This document shows, in pieces, positions 36,321-46,072 of a DNA stretch of 64,000 nucleotides. The stretch spans positions 93,326,001 through 93,390,000 of the forward strand of contig NC_069362.1 of NCBI RefSeq assembly GCF_021730395.1. Direction: 5' to 3'. The position numbers and the translations under genes are program-made. The stretch is from Mercenaria mercenaria. Its lineage: Eukaryota > Mollusca > Bivalvia > Venerida > Veneridae. The first letter of the stretch is position 1. Each line of letters opens with the position of its first letter. Below the pieces are notes generated by a model that saw only the letters and a list, made by a program, of their open reading frames with translations, made no database searches and was not told where the DNA came from.

Positions 36321-37074
36321 TGCAAATATATGATTTGCTGCTCAATGCTACATGTATATCGCAAATCACTATGCATTATGCATAAATGCAACAGTTAACT
36401 TAATACTATAATGCATCATTTAGTGTAAGAAAGTAAAGAATGAAACAATGCTTTTAAAATGGCTCCCTGTTTATGTATGCAAAAGCGTGACTTGTGGCGA
36501 TTAACTATTACCTATTATAATAATGGGTTGCATGACCACAAAAGCCGTGGAGGTAGGGCTTTAACTTTACATTATAGCAAATGTAAGTTAATATGGCACC
36601 CCACAAACACAATCTTCCATGTACCTTTTCTCTATATCTTTAATGATTAAGATAGGATAGAAAAAAGAGGACTTTACCAGCCAGTAACAGGACATGGGCA
36701 ATAAAAGCGGATAACAAACTAACATACAGAAACAAACTGAGGCGAAGCCAAGATTTTTTCTTTGTGTTAACAGTTTTCATAACCTATGTCCCATTATCAG
36801 CTTGTAAAATCCTAATTAGCCCTTACCATGCTAAATTTCTATAATGGACTGGTCCATCTTAAGATGTAGACAGTATCATTTATCATTTGAAGGGATGTTT
36901 ACTGAAAATTTTCTGACTGGATAGCGAACAGTGCAGACCATGATCAGACTGCACGGATGTAGTCTACACTGGCCGCAAAGACAAAATCAGTCGTGTCCAG
37001 CATGGTAGGGGTTAAAATGCTTTAGCTGTTGCATGACACTGAGAAAGAACATAACTCTTAAGTGTAACTGTGAT

Positions 37075-38502
37075 TTATATATCATCCTCATCATCACTAC
37101 AAATGTTTGCCAGCATTGTAAAGAGATTTTGGCATATACTTTGACTGTCCAATGACCCTTCACACTGACATGCTGATGTGCAAGGTTGTTCATTTGAGGA
37201 ACAAACACAATCATCCTTGCACTGATTATCACACGTGCACACCATGTCATTGAGGAGCTCTGTGGGAGACATTGGTTGTGACATTAATTGGGGAGTGTAC
37301 AATCCAGATCCAGACTTAGTGTACCCAAAATCTAATGGATCAGGCAAATCAACATAATGTGTTAATGCATTTCTCCAAATGTAGAGTTGGTACACGCATC
37401 TCAACAAATGTAACAAGAAGCTGTTACTTGTGGGAGGCAGTTTTCTTGGCTTTACCTTGCCAGCTTGAACAAGAAACCGTCTAAGTAAGTTCAAAGACAG
37501 ACATTTGTCATGATCATAAAGAAGTCCGACGAAATAGGTAGCTGCCGATATTTGTGTTTGGTTAATTTCGGTTGTTTCTCCAAGACTGGCAAGCCCCGAA
37601 AGATTGGCAGCATGTTGACAGAGAATATTATACGCCTTTTTCTTTCCAATGCCATAGAAGGCGGAACATGTGTCGCACCCTGTCATGCAATAGACAGTCA
37701 GCAGGATAGATCTGTTAGCTGGTAGCAATTTTGAATGTATTGTATGTACTTTGATGTACCTTGTATTATCAGAGTGCATGCCCTTAGTGCCTGTTCTAAA
37801 GTACAACTCTGACAATCCAAGGCAACTATAATGGTGAACAAGTAGTACCAGGACATCTGTGTCGGGACTGAATAAGACAGCATTCTTTGCACCTTCAGAG
37901 GCGGCATGTACAAGATGCAGCAACATCCTAGTATCAGCCTCTTCCTGTGTGGAGAAAAGGGATTTGTCATACGCTACATACTCATTTGTCATTCTAAGTA
38001 CTTTGTCATAGAGACCACCTGAGACAAAGACCTCTACACCATCAAGAAGAAGGACATGAGAATTAGCAGCAACATACATTGTAAATAGCTTCGTTAGTTC
38101 AGATTTGGACCTGCTACTAGTCAGGACACGTTTCCAATCTCCAATGACCATGTTGGGCTGGATTGAGACAGGGGCAATCGATAATACATTCTCACCACGT
38201 TTTTCTCGAGTTTGCATCTTCAAGCTGTTCTCATCATACCTGTCAAAAACAACATGTACATTTAAAACACCTGCACTCAGTCTTAGGATGTGATCCCAAA
38301 ATGCTTCAGCCATTTGCTGGTAAGTGGCTTTTGACATCCTTGGTTGCAACATCTGTATAATGGCCATACCATCAAACACAACAGAATCAATATGTGATAT
38401 GTCAGAACAATTCCTGATAACATTTTCAGGTCCGGCAAGATTTTCTAACTTCTGCATGAAATCTGATTTTTTGGGTTGAACACATCGTACCATCATCTGC
38501 AA
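37075..38502 (-). CDS. FEN1/XPG-like nuclease with Cys-rich tail (transposon)
   Basis: A 475-codon open frame with the acidic residues of a FEN1/PIN-type nuclease in order: D44 (VVFDGMAII), D87 (VVFDRYD), E187/E188 and D190 (TQEEADTRM), D214/D216 (FSPDTDVL) and D277 (MTGCDTCSAFYGIGKKKA, which also has the helix-turn-helix GxGKKxA signature). Such enzymes cut structured DNA using two metal ions. Residues 422-447 form a CxC-type cluster (CTCDNQC, CVC, CTSACQC). The frame overlaps the upstream transposase frame. They join smoothly in sense if one base is removed from a six-A run (plus-strand 38467-38472), so it is probably the C-terminal part of one long protein rather than a separate gene. The displayed start near 38502 is arbitrary. 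I infer that it processes transposition intermediates; this is not shown. Confidence 0.85.
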   Translation of the reverse strand: MQMMVRCVQPKKSDFMQKLENLAGPENVIRNCSDISHIDSVVFDGMAIIQMLQPRMSKATYQQMAEAFWDHILRLSAGVLNVHVVFDRYDENSLKMQTREKRGENVLSIAPVSIQPNMVIGDWKRVLTSSRSKSELTKLFTMYVAANSHVLLLDGVEVFVSGGLYDKVLRMTNEYVAYDKSLFSTQEEADTRMLLHLVHAASEGAKNAVLFSPDTDVLVLLVHHYSCLGLSELYFRTGTKGMHSDNTRYIKVHTIHSKLLPANRSILLTVYCMTGCDTCSAFYGIGKKKAYNILCQHAANLSGLASLGETTEINQTQISAATYFVGLLYDHDKCLSLNLLRRFLVQAGKVKPRKLPPTSNSFLLHLLRCVYQLYIWRNALTHYVDLPDPLDFGYTKSGSGLYTPQLMSQPMSPTELLNDMVCTCDNQCKDDCVCSSNEQPCTSACQCEGSLDSQSICQNLFTMLANICSDDEDDI

Positions 38503-39651
38503 ACAAACTTAAGGGAGCTGGGGCATTCTCGAAGGAAACAACACGTTCCAATGGAACCTTCTTGTATGCATTGATGGCAAGTAATCTGAGGTACATCTCT
38601 TCGCCATTGATGTTAAGGGTCTTGTTTTTTAGTTTTACTGATGCCTTTGTGGCTCCCATTGTCTTTACCTTTGTTCGAGGCATTGGATCAAAGAATTTTT
38701 TCTTCGGTGGCTGTTCACCTTTCACCTGAAATCGGTCACGTACAAAATTGTGCAACATCGTTTCACCAGTAATGTGACATCCCAATAGACTTGCAGCAAT
38801 CTCTGGTGGGGCTGGCACACCGGTGGCCATGTTTGTAAGGGTAGATGGGGGTGAAGTCAGACAAAACGGATCAATGAAGGTATCCTCTTCAAACAGCTTA
38901 AGCATTTGATCAACAGACTCATTGTATGCTTTCCTATGGTAAGGAGTATCTGTGTGATGTTTCCCAGGGTCATGGTGTGATGGTTTCTGCCCTGATTGAA
39001 ACTCCATTGCATACTTGGCTGTTAATGGTCTTGATAGGAACCATCGCATCAAAGCACTGTCATTGTGTGTTATTCCAACTATTCCACCTGATGATTTCAG
39101 ACTTTTATTCTGAGTGACCTCCAATACGTAATCAATCCAAACACAATTAAACGTGCCATCTGTGAGTTTTGCTACGAACTTGCCTTTCTGAAAACTATCT
39201 AACTATCTAAAATGCATTCCACCCTCAATCGGTACAACACCTTCAAATTCCTCAGGTCTAGACCACACAATTTCCAGAGCTTTGGTCAACAAACCCATAT
39301 CAAATATTACTGGACACACAGATTGACCCAATGCATTTACTTGCTCTTTTGTGCGTTTAAGTGTTGTGTAAACAGTGTTTGGATCATTTGGAGGTGCCAT
39401 GATGATTGGATTATACACAATTTCAGATGGTTCTTGAACTGAATCAGGAAATGCATGTGTTTGAAAAACAGTCCACGGCGGACATTCAGTGGTTACTAAT
39501 CGATTAATGTTATACATTAACTCATTTGTGCGCATCTTCTGAGTTTCGGCGGGCTCGGATGGTTTGAGTTCGCTGATCTCAACTGGAGATAATGGTGGAA
39601 TTGGCCTGCTTGTAGGTTTCTTGTACACCAGAGTATTTGATAGTCCAACAC
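38467..39651 (-). pseudogene. Transposase core exon of Academ-like element, internally deleted
   Basis: The exon starts after TTGCAG at 39652 and joins in phase with the exon at 40034-40249. It has a second acidic motif ('CPVIFDMGLLTKALEIVW') followed by 'EGGMHF', then an in-frame TAG at 39203-39205 and 'LDSFQKGKFVAKLTDG'. In relatives known to me about 100 residues separate GG-H from the KGxFV block, including a conserved Glu region, so I infer an internal deletion of roughly 300 bases. Downstream, 'GGIVGITHNDSALMRWFLS' is a hallmark of the family. The frame then shifts near 38470 into the nuclease frame. The encoded transposase is probably inactive. Confidence 0.75.
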
Positions 39652-40033
39652 CTGCAACATTAATGCTTTATTAACAAATATGTTATTACAATGAATTTAC
39701 TGTCGCTATTGAATTAATCTTATCGTTTATTGATCACCTAAATAGTATCAATTTCATATGCTCACATTGCTAATGTCAAGGAAGCTTGCAATATAATTAT
39801 GCAGTTACTTACATGAATATCAAACATCCTATATTATGAAATGAACATGTTCTTTTACTGTCATGTCATTTTAAAAACATTTCTACTTATTATTACTTAT
39901 TATATCAATATTCTTGTATAATAATGATAATAAGTCATCATCATTATTATAAAATAGAACTATTCTTCTTATTATTATATTATATCGATAATAGTAAAAC
40001 TAAAATATTACTCTACGTGTTATTTTATTATAC

Positions 40034-40249
40034 CTGGTAGACTTGATAGATTGATTGACCGTTCTGACACTCTAGGTATGCGCTCTGATGCACACCGGTT
40101 TCTTCCAGTTATCAGGATACTTGTCATGGCATGTGTAGACTGTTTCCCACTAAGCGTTGCTTCGTTGTGGTCCCAGTTGTCCGCTGCAACTACGATTAGG
40201 TCATCATCAGGTCTTTCTTCCCGTGACATATGAGCAGGGATAATTGCAC
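40034..40249 (-). CDS. Transposase exon with first DDE-like acidic motif
   Basis: The acceptor (TTATAAAG) precedes 40249 and the donor (CAG/GTATAA) follows 40034; both borders are phase 1 and fit the neighbouring exons. The product includes 'DDDLIVVAADNWDHNEATLSG' with 'KQSTHAMTSIL', the DNxDxNxxTLxG pattern that marks the first catalytic Asp region in this transposase family. The 3' part is Ser/Arg-rich. It is the only exon of this size in the element, and the intervening introns are about 380 and 530 bases. Confidence 0.8.
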
Positions 40250-40783
40250 CTTTATAAAAAAGATCATGATTACACTCCAGCCAAACATGATTACACTTTA
40301 AAGATTTTTTTAGTGATTATTGTTATTGTTGCTGTGAAATTTCATTTGTATTTAAATAAGTATTGTATAATTATAATGTTATATAAGGAGAGAATTTCAA
40401 ATAAGCTCCGAGTTTCCTACTCAATCCTGTATACCTTTGTTATATATAATGTACATATTTTAAATGAATTGTGATTAATAAATATTGTTTACACCAAATA
40501 ATTATTAGACTAAGTACATTGTATATTTTTAATATGGCTATCAGCCGTTCACGGAAAGCACTTTTATATAAAAGGCAGTCTGCAGATAATAAGTGGTCGG
40601 TTTGATCACCTGTGAATAATGACCACCATTACAAAACATGTCTGCAAAGACCACCATTTTTAACTCTTGTCAGACCATTATAACATGTTGATAAAGACCA
40701 AACATTTCGGAAACCATTGGTGATCTTTAAATAGAGATTTAACTGTAACTGTTATTTGACATGAGATTTATTATTATATATAC

Positions 40784-42197
40784 CTGAAAATGTCTTCTTC
40801 TGCATGGATGATGCATGTAATGCTGCAGATGTTAAGAACTGTCTATATTCGTTGTAAGACAATGTGTATCCGTGACTGTGTAAATCCTCTATCAGTTTCT
40901 TACTCCCGAATGAGTGGTGGAGATATATGGATAATCCGAGGTGTTTGGGAGTTATCACATGTTTAACTAGATATGTGATATCTGAACACACAGATACTAT
41001 TCTCTGATCTGGATCATTATGACTATCTTCTAGTTTTGAATCAGAGGCTACCCAATTTACAAATTGGAACAATAAAGGATCTAAGAATTTGACCTGTTCG
41101 TTAATGTTGATCTCATCTTTAGAAAAGTACATATTGTCAAGGCCATGTGACTGCTGAATTCGTCTTCTCAATATAACAGCTGCTTCATACAAAACTGTGT
41201 TTTCATTTGCATTTTCATCTAAGAATACACTGGATAGGCATTCTTCAATATCATTCTGTTCGGCTGCCGACTGAAAAGACTTCTCTAACTTGACATACTT
41301 TGCTAACGCTTCATCAACATCAATCTCTCGTGAACAAACGAGGTCGGTGGTACCTTCCCGTGGAATAAACATAAGTTCCGGCCAAACTTTTCCAAAGGCA
41401 ACTTTTAATCTGTTAGTGCGCATCATCGAAACTCCAATTTCCATTCCGTGTTTTTCAAAAAGTTCAATCATTCTCGATTTTAAATCAGTCAATTCAAGTA
41501 CACTTCGTTTTGTTTCAATCTCAATATGTAACTCATTTTTCAACTGTGTACATACTTTTTCTAAAATGCTCTGGTCAAGAACTTTATCAGTATTTGGGCT
41601 AGGCAAATTCAGCAGATACTTAGACAAGCAATTTTTGTTTTTACTGCCCCTATGATATCTAGCCTCCACAGACACCAAATCTCCTTTACAACTTAACAAT
41701 CTTGAGTGTAAGTTCATGTCATTTTTTGATGAAGATATATTTAATAGTTGTGAATACATTTTAGAATTTTCATCAATTGATCCTTCAACCATTGACCATT
41801 TAGAACGATGTTTGGTGCTACACTTGCACCCACATATGAAACAATTTTCTTTCCAATTAAACTGATCTGACTGTGACCTGGTATACTTTGGTGGTGTCGC
41901 AAGATCACTATTTGATGTAGAGGCACCATTTTCTACATCTGGTTTGGAATTAAATGGTTTTAAATATATAAATTTTGTTCGACAGTTTTTATGATATGAC
42001 AATTTTACATCACCATTTCTAATGTTGTCTTCATTTACAACAATATTTTGTGATATTTCATTATTTTGTTCCTTGCAAATAGATAGCAATGTATCAAACT
42101 TAAGTGGGTTTAGTGTTTGTTTGCCAGTTGAAGTAAACTGCTTTTGACAAAAGCAGCAATAGTCTGAAGAAAATGTAAGTTTTCGTTTCTTTTCCAT
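40784..42197 (-). CDS. Transposase N-terminal exon with Cys/His zinc-binding motifs
   Basis: An open frame from ATG at 42197 to a CAG/GTATAT donor at 40784. A TTTGCAG acceptor at 42221 just upstream of the ATG implies a non-coding first exon nearer the right TIR. Two paired Cys/His sets are visible: C14/C15-x-C17 with H69-x2-C72 (YHKNCRTKF), and C119-x2-C122-x-C124 with H182 and C190 (YHRGSKNKNC). Such sets fit the zinc-finger region reported for Academ transposases. The C-terminal part has 'HSFGSKKLIEDLHSHGYTLSY' and 'RQFLTSAA', a conserved family block. It reads open for 471 codons without a break and joins the next exon in phase. Confidence 0.82.
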
Positions 42198-43026
42198 GGT
42201 AGTTGGCCTCCCCGCACAAACTGCAAATTAAATGGGATAAATCTGAAGAGCATCATTTTATGCTAACACCGTTTCAATTTACCTAATATGCAGAATTAAT
42301 CATGCACATAAATCATGTGCCAAACATCATTTCTGTATTATCTAGAATAACCCTGAACATAGGAGCTACTTGTCTAACTTAAACATATCACCACATGCAT
42401 TTTAGAAAGAACATTATAGATCTAAGACTAATAAGTGCATGTAAACAACATTCAATGATGACACTGCAAATTTGAATATAAATCTATTCTAAACAAAGTT
42501 CCCTTAAATATTGATCCTTATATACATTTATACATATATAATGTGTAAAACCACCATAACTTACATTTGGACTAGTATTTTGGTTTGTGGCAAACATTTA
42601 AAACTTTTTTTTACATTTTCAAATTTTCCCTCCATAAAACTTCAGGTGTTATAGTAAACATGGTTCCGTAAAATAAGTCCTACCAGTAAAAAGTACCCCT
42701 TGAAATTAATCCTACTGTATTTTTCAATGGATTTGATGGGTTTAAAAGATTTAAAACGTAATGACAGAATGTAACTTACCGGTAGATAATTGGTTTCACT
42801 TTTTATACTTCTTTTATTCTGTTTGAATAGTTAAAATATCATCGATCTGAAATGTCCGGTGTTTTGACGGCGCACATAGCTTTAAAGAGATCTATTTAAA
42901 GCAGAACAATGTTTACCAAGAATATTTCTAGGCTTTTGTTAAAATTAAATTTAAAACATATCATATCTAAATGACAAACATGTAAATTTATAAGGACTAT
43001 TCTATTGTGGCTGCTACATCGGTAAA

Positions 43027-43578
43027 AATTATACCTAAGATTCATTTTTGATTACCCCACCCACCTTTAATTGTTCACAATTCTTTATTACTCTGTATAT
43101 CTTCATGCAACTGTTATCATTTGCAGTTGCTTTTATCTTAACTTACATCTAAGTAAACAATAAGTGACATCTGATTGAAAAATAACACAACCTCATTGAA
43201 AATACCACCCCCTACCCCCCAATTTCATCCAAAAGTTTGACTATAAAAGTCAAAATTCAAATATAAATAATCAGTTGGGTGCTGAAAAGTGATCAGATAA
43301 TACAAATCATGTGTACTCGTATCAATTATATTAAAAGAACAAATAAAAGTGAATAAACAGTTGTGTTATTCTGTCTATATAGACAGATAGGTGTCTTTTG
43401 AGATCTCGGCGGCCATCTTGGCGGCCATCTTGGATTTCTCAAAACGCCACAAGTTGCCATCTAATAGCCCGGCATTTTGATTAACTTCAGACTATGCCGA
43501 ACATTTCGATATATGACTCAGCTTGTTAGGTTTTATGGTCGGGTCCAAAAAAAATTGGACCTGATTGTCACCCTACCA
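43027..43578. repeat. Right terminal inverted repeat of the Academ-like element
   Basis: Reverse complement partner of 35749-36320. It lies upstream of the minus-strand transposase and so probably holds its promoter. It carries the same pair of GCGGCCATCTTG words (about 43408-43432). Sequence from 42221 to 43027 is non-coding and may hold the first intron. Confidence 0.85.
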
Positions 43579-44144
43579 TAATGTATATACATGTAATTGT
43601 ATTTCTTTTACGTTCTTCAGTTGTTTTTATTTGCGCATACATACATTTTCGTTTATTTATACGTGACTCTATTATTTAGCTTATTTGGATTCGTCATATT
43701 GCCATCAAAAAGTATAACTTGAACACGAAACAACAATGAAATTAGCAAAATTCATCATGACACAGAATAGATCACTTCTTGCAAAATTTTACATTGGTTT
43801 TAAATGGACTTATTACACTGATTTGTTAACCTTTCTGAAAACGTACTTGTACTGGCTTATTAAGTGAAATTGCACTAAAATGCATTCATATTTACAATCA
43901 TTCATTCAGCGTTGAATCAGTAATGAAAGAAAATGCATTGACTTGGCGTTCACACAAGAATAAATTGGTCTAGAAGATAAACACGCTTGAATCACCATTC
44001 AGCATTGAATCAGTGCTAAAAGTATTTTTACCGGAAAATATAAGACCTTCAACTTTGTGCTTTTCAGAAAAAGCAATACAGTAGATATGTCTCGAATACA
44101 AAATTTCTTGCATCAGTTGAAGCGTCATTGCACGTGTATATTCT

Positions 44145-46052
44145 TCAAATGCTGACATATGCGAGTTTTGTTGATTCCTTAAAGTCATCTGAATTTGATG
44201 TAAACACAATTACGTCATCAATAACGTACACTCCGAGACAATCACACAAAAGCCTTTTAGTGTCATGTTTTGCAGCCAGTGAACCGTCATCAGCTAACAA
44301 GAGGGCGATCTCATCCCTACACGCAATGCAAATCGTGTCTTTGTACAGACACATGTTCCTCGGAATGAACGACCTGCCTTCATATTTACATCTCCAAAGT
44401 GTATCCGACGTTTTAAAAGAGAAGCATTTTAAAGTTTTTTTTTGCATGTTCATTATGTAAAGGCAATCTCTTTTGAAATCATACGCTGTTGTCATTTGAG
44501 TCAAAGGCGCCTGGACGGAGCTATACTGTACTGTCTTCATCTTTCTTCCACTTTTGTCAAGAATGACTAGTTTATTTGGTGAGCTTATGGCAAATTGCGA
44601 CGACGATTCATCGAAATCGAATCCAGTTATATTTGGGATTTCTTCATGTACCACGAAGTAATCCGTCGTTGAAAATCCGACAAAGCTTACATCAAACTTA
44701 CAAATCTGATGTCCATTTTCAACGAGAAGAGCAACCTCAGTTTTTCCTGTAGCAACAGCACCTTCCAATCCACCTATCATTGTTTTCGTTTTGTAAACGT
44801 TTCCGAATAAATCTGCCATCACAAAAGAATTATGAGCTTTCGACAGCAACCCTATGAATCCATCTCCAAGATAAACAAGTTTGGAAAACTTACATGCAGA
44901 GCTGAACTGCTGTTCGAGTTTTGATAGCACTACTGTTTTGTTTATCAGATATTTAGGATGCACGTAACTTGACGGAGCAAACGTTTTAACATCATATACA
45001 TGTTCAGTGCTTCTGGATTTATTTACACATAGACTACCCGTCTTCAAGTTGTTAGTACCTCTCTCAGGTTCCTTTCCGTCTGATTTATCTGATCTCTTTA
45101 TATCCGACAAAAACCATCTACGTAGTCCTCCAAATATTCTGCCCGACTTTTCTTCCGATGATTTTTTGTCGGCTTGCGTACTTTCACCAGTATTTTCGCC
45201 GCTTTGAGCAGGAACTCGAGTTTCGTTTTTAATACCATATACTATTTCATCTGATGATGTATACACCGCCGCTGAAAGTTTTTGACGTGTAACGACAGAT
45301 TCTTTGTCCTCTTCTTTCGATCTAACTTCACTTTTGTTTAAATGTTGGATAGGCAGTGTCTCTTGTGATCGCATCTCAACTTTATTTTCAGGCAAAGCAT
45401 CAATCATATCATAATGTTCGGTATCAGTCAAAACCACGCGTCCAAGAGAAGTATCTTCTTGTAAAATGAAATCGCCAAAGAAACTATTTGGTTTAAATAG
45501 ACCTTCAGGCACGGATTCTTTATATGGAATATTCTGCACTAATTCTGTTTTCAGCTTTATTAAGTTAGGTCGAATACTAACGATGTCGTCTGGTGAGCTA
45601 GCCGACAGTTTGTCGAGGTATTCATTAACTTTTGTTTCGATTATAACTAGTCGTTGCTTGTTATTCTCGTTTGTTTTTATGACTGCGTTAGCTTGTGTTT
45701 CGATTGATTTAAGACAATTATCTTTCATTTCGTCGAGTCGCTTTGTTAGTTTATTATGCATCTCTATTACTTGTTCTTCCAAATTAGTCTTTACAGTTTC
45801 TGTTTTCCCTTCGTGATTGTCTATTAACCGTTTCTTCATTACTGTCATTTGTTTAGCAACTAAACATTCTAACATCAGAATATCGTCCTCTTCGGAAACT
45901 TTTCGGATTTCAATGATCGAACATGCTGGTGATTTCTCTCTTCCTAATACACAGCTTAGGCAGAGCAATTCCTTATGGTGGCGGCAGAGTACCAGTGCAA
46001 CTTCATCCTGATGACAGTCACACATAGGTGTGATGTAACTATATTCTGACAT
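44145..46052 (-). CDS. B-box, coiled-coil TRIM-like protein without RING
   Basis: A single long exon encodes 635 residues from ATG at 46052; a TTTTTTTTTCAG acceptor at 46074 lies 21 bases upstream, so the 5' UTR is spliced. Residues 11-34 follow the B-box pattern C-x2-H-x8-C-x7-C-x2-C (CDCHQDE…LCRHHKELLCLSC), but the usual closing His pair is not obvious and C44 may serve. Residues about 55-170 are heptad-like, rich in Glu, Lys and Asn, as in TRIM coiled coils. A charged linker (about 200-330) leads to a C-terminal half with repeated β-strand blocks ('LGDGFIGLLSK', 'QFAISSPNKLVILD', 'DCLYIMNMQKKTL', 'DTICIACRDEIALL') that resembles a β-propeller as in TRIM2/3/56 relatives. Bivalves have large expansions of such genes, often linked to innate responses; that role is inferred. 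No RING precedes it, so ubiquitin ligase activity is not supported. Confidence 0.82.
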   Translation of the reverse strand: MSEYSYITPMCDCHQDEVALVLCRHHKELLCLSCVLGREKSPACSIIEIRKVSEEDDILMLECLVAKQMTVMKKRLIDNHEGKTETVKTNLEEQVIEMHNKLTKRLDEMKDNCLKSIETQANAVIKTNENNKQRLVIIETKVNEYLDKLSASSPDDIVSIRPNLIKLKTELVQNIPYKESVPEGLFKPNSFFGDFILQEDTSLGRVVLTDTEHYDMIDALPENKVEMRSQETLPIQHLNKSEVRSKEEDKESVVTRQKLSAAVYTSSDEIVYGIKNETRVPAQSGENTGESTQADKKSSEEKSGRIFGGLRRWFLSDIKRSDKSDGKEPERGTNNLKTGSLCVNKSRSTEHVYDVKTFAPSSYVHPKYLINKTVVLSKLEQQFSSACKFSKLVYLGDGFIGLLSKAHNSFVMADLFGNVYKTKTMIGGLEGAVATGKTEVALLVENGHQICKFDVSFVGFSTTDYFVVHEEIPNITGFDFDESSSQFAISSPNKLVILDKSGRKMKTVQYSSVQAPLTQMTTAYDFKRDCLYIMNMQKKTLKCFSFKTSDTLWRCKYEGRSFIPRNMCLYKDTICIACRDEIALLLADDGSLAAKHDTKRLLCDCLGVYVIDDVIVFTSNSDDFKESTKLAYVSI

Positions 46053-46072
46053 AATTGTTTCTTTTCTCAATC

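Larger units (their letters stand above)
35749..43578 (-). mobile_element. 7830-bp Academ-like DNA transposon
   Basis: The element starts TGGTAGAGTGACAAT and ends ATTGTCACCCTACCA, with TAA on both sides (35746-35748 and 43579-43581). The empty site in unit B (19852-19854) confirms the ends. The TIRs are about 285 bp well matched and up to about 560 bp with gaps. Minus-strand coding parts between 42197 and 37075 form one intron-split gene: Cys/His zinc-binding N-terminus, a DDE-like core, then a FEN1/XPG-like nuclease with a Cys-rich tail. Transposase plus XPG nuclease with a 3-4-bp target duplication is the reported make-up of Academ (XPG-bearing branch); this assignment is from family knowledge. 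The copy has an internal deletion, one in-frame stop and one frame change, so it is probably not autonomous. Confidence 0.85.
24981..43756. repeat. Duplicated unit B' (paralogue of 9546-20015)
   Basis: Same orientation as B. It differs by the 7830-bp transposon (35749-43578), an extra HINE-like repeat (26611-27106), a second core unit in the repeat at 25079, extra minisatellite copies, and lack of the 529-bp TIR element. Homology ends near 43756. Confidence 0.9.

Noticed and set aside
39926-40020. AT-rich stretch with repeated TTATTATTA as a possible functional site
   Set aside because: It lies in a transposon intron and looks like simple AT-rich sequence.
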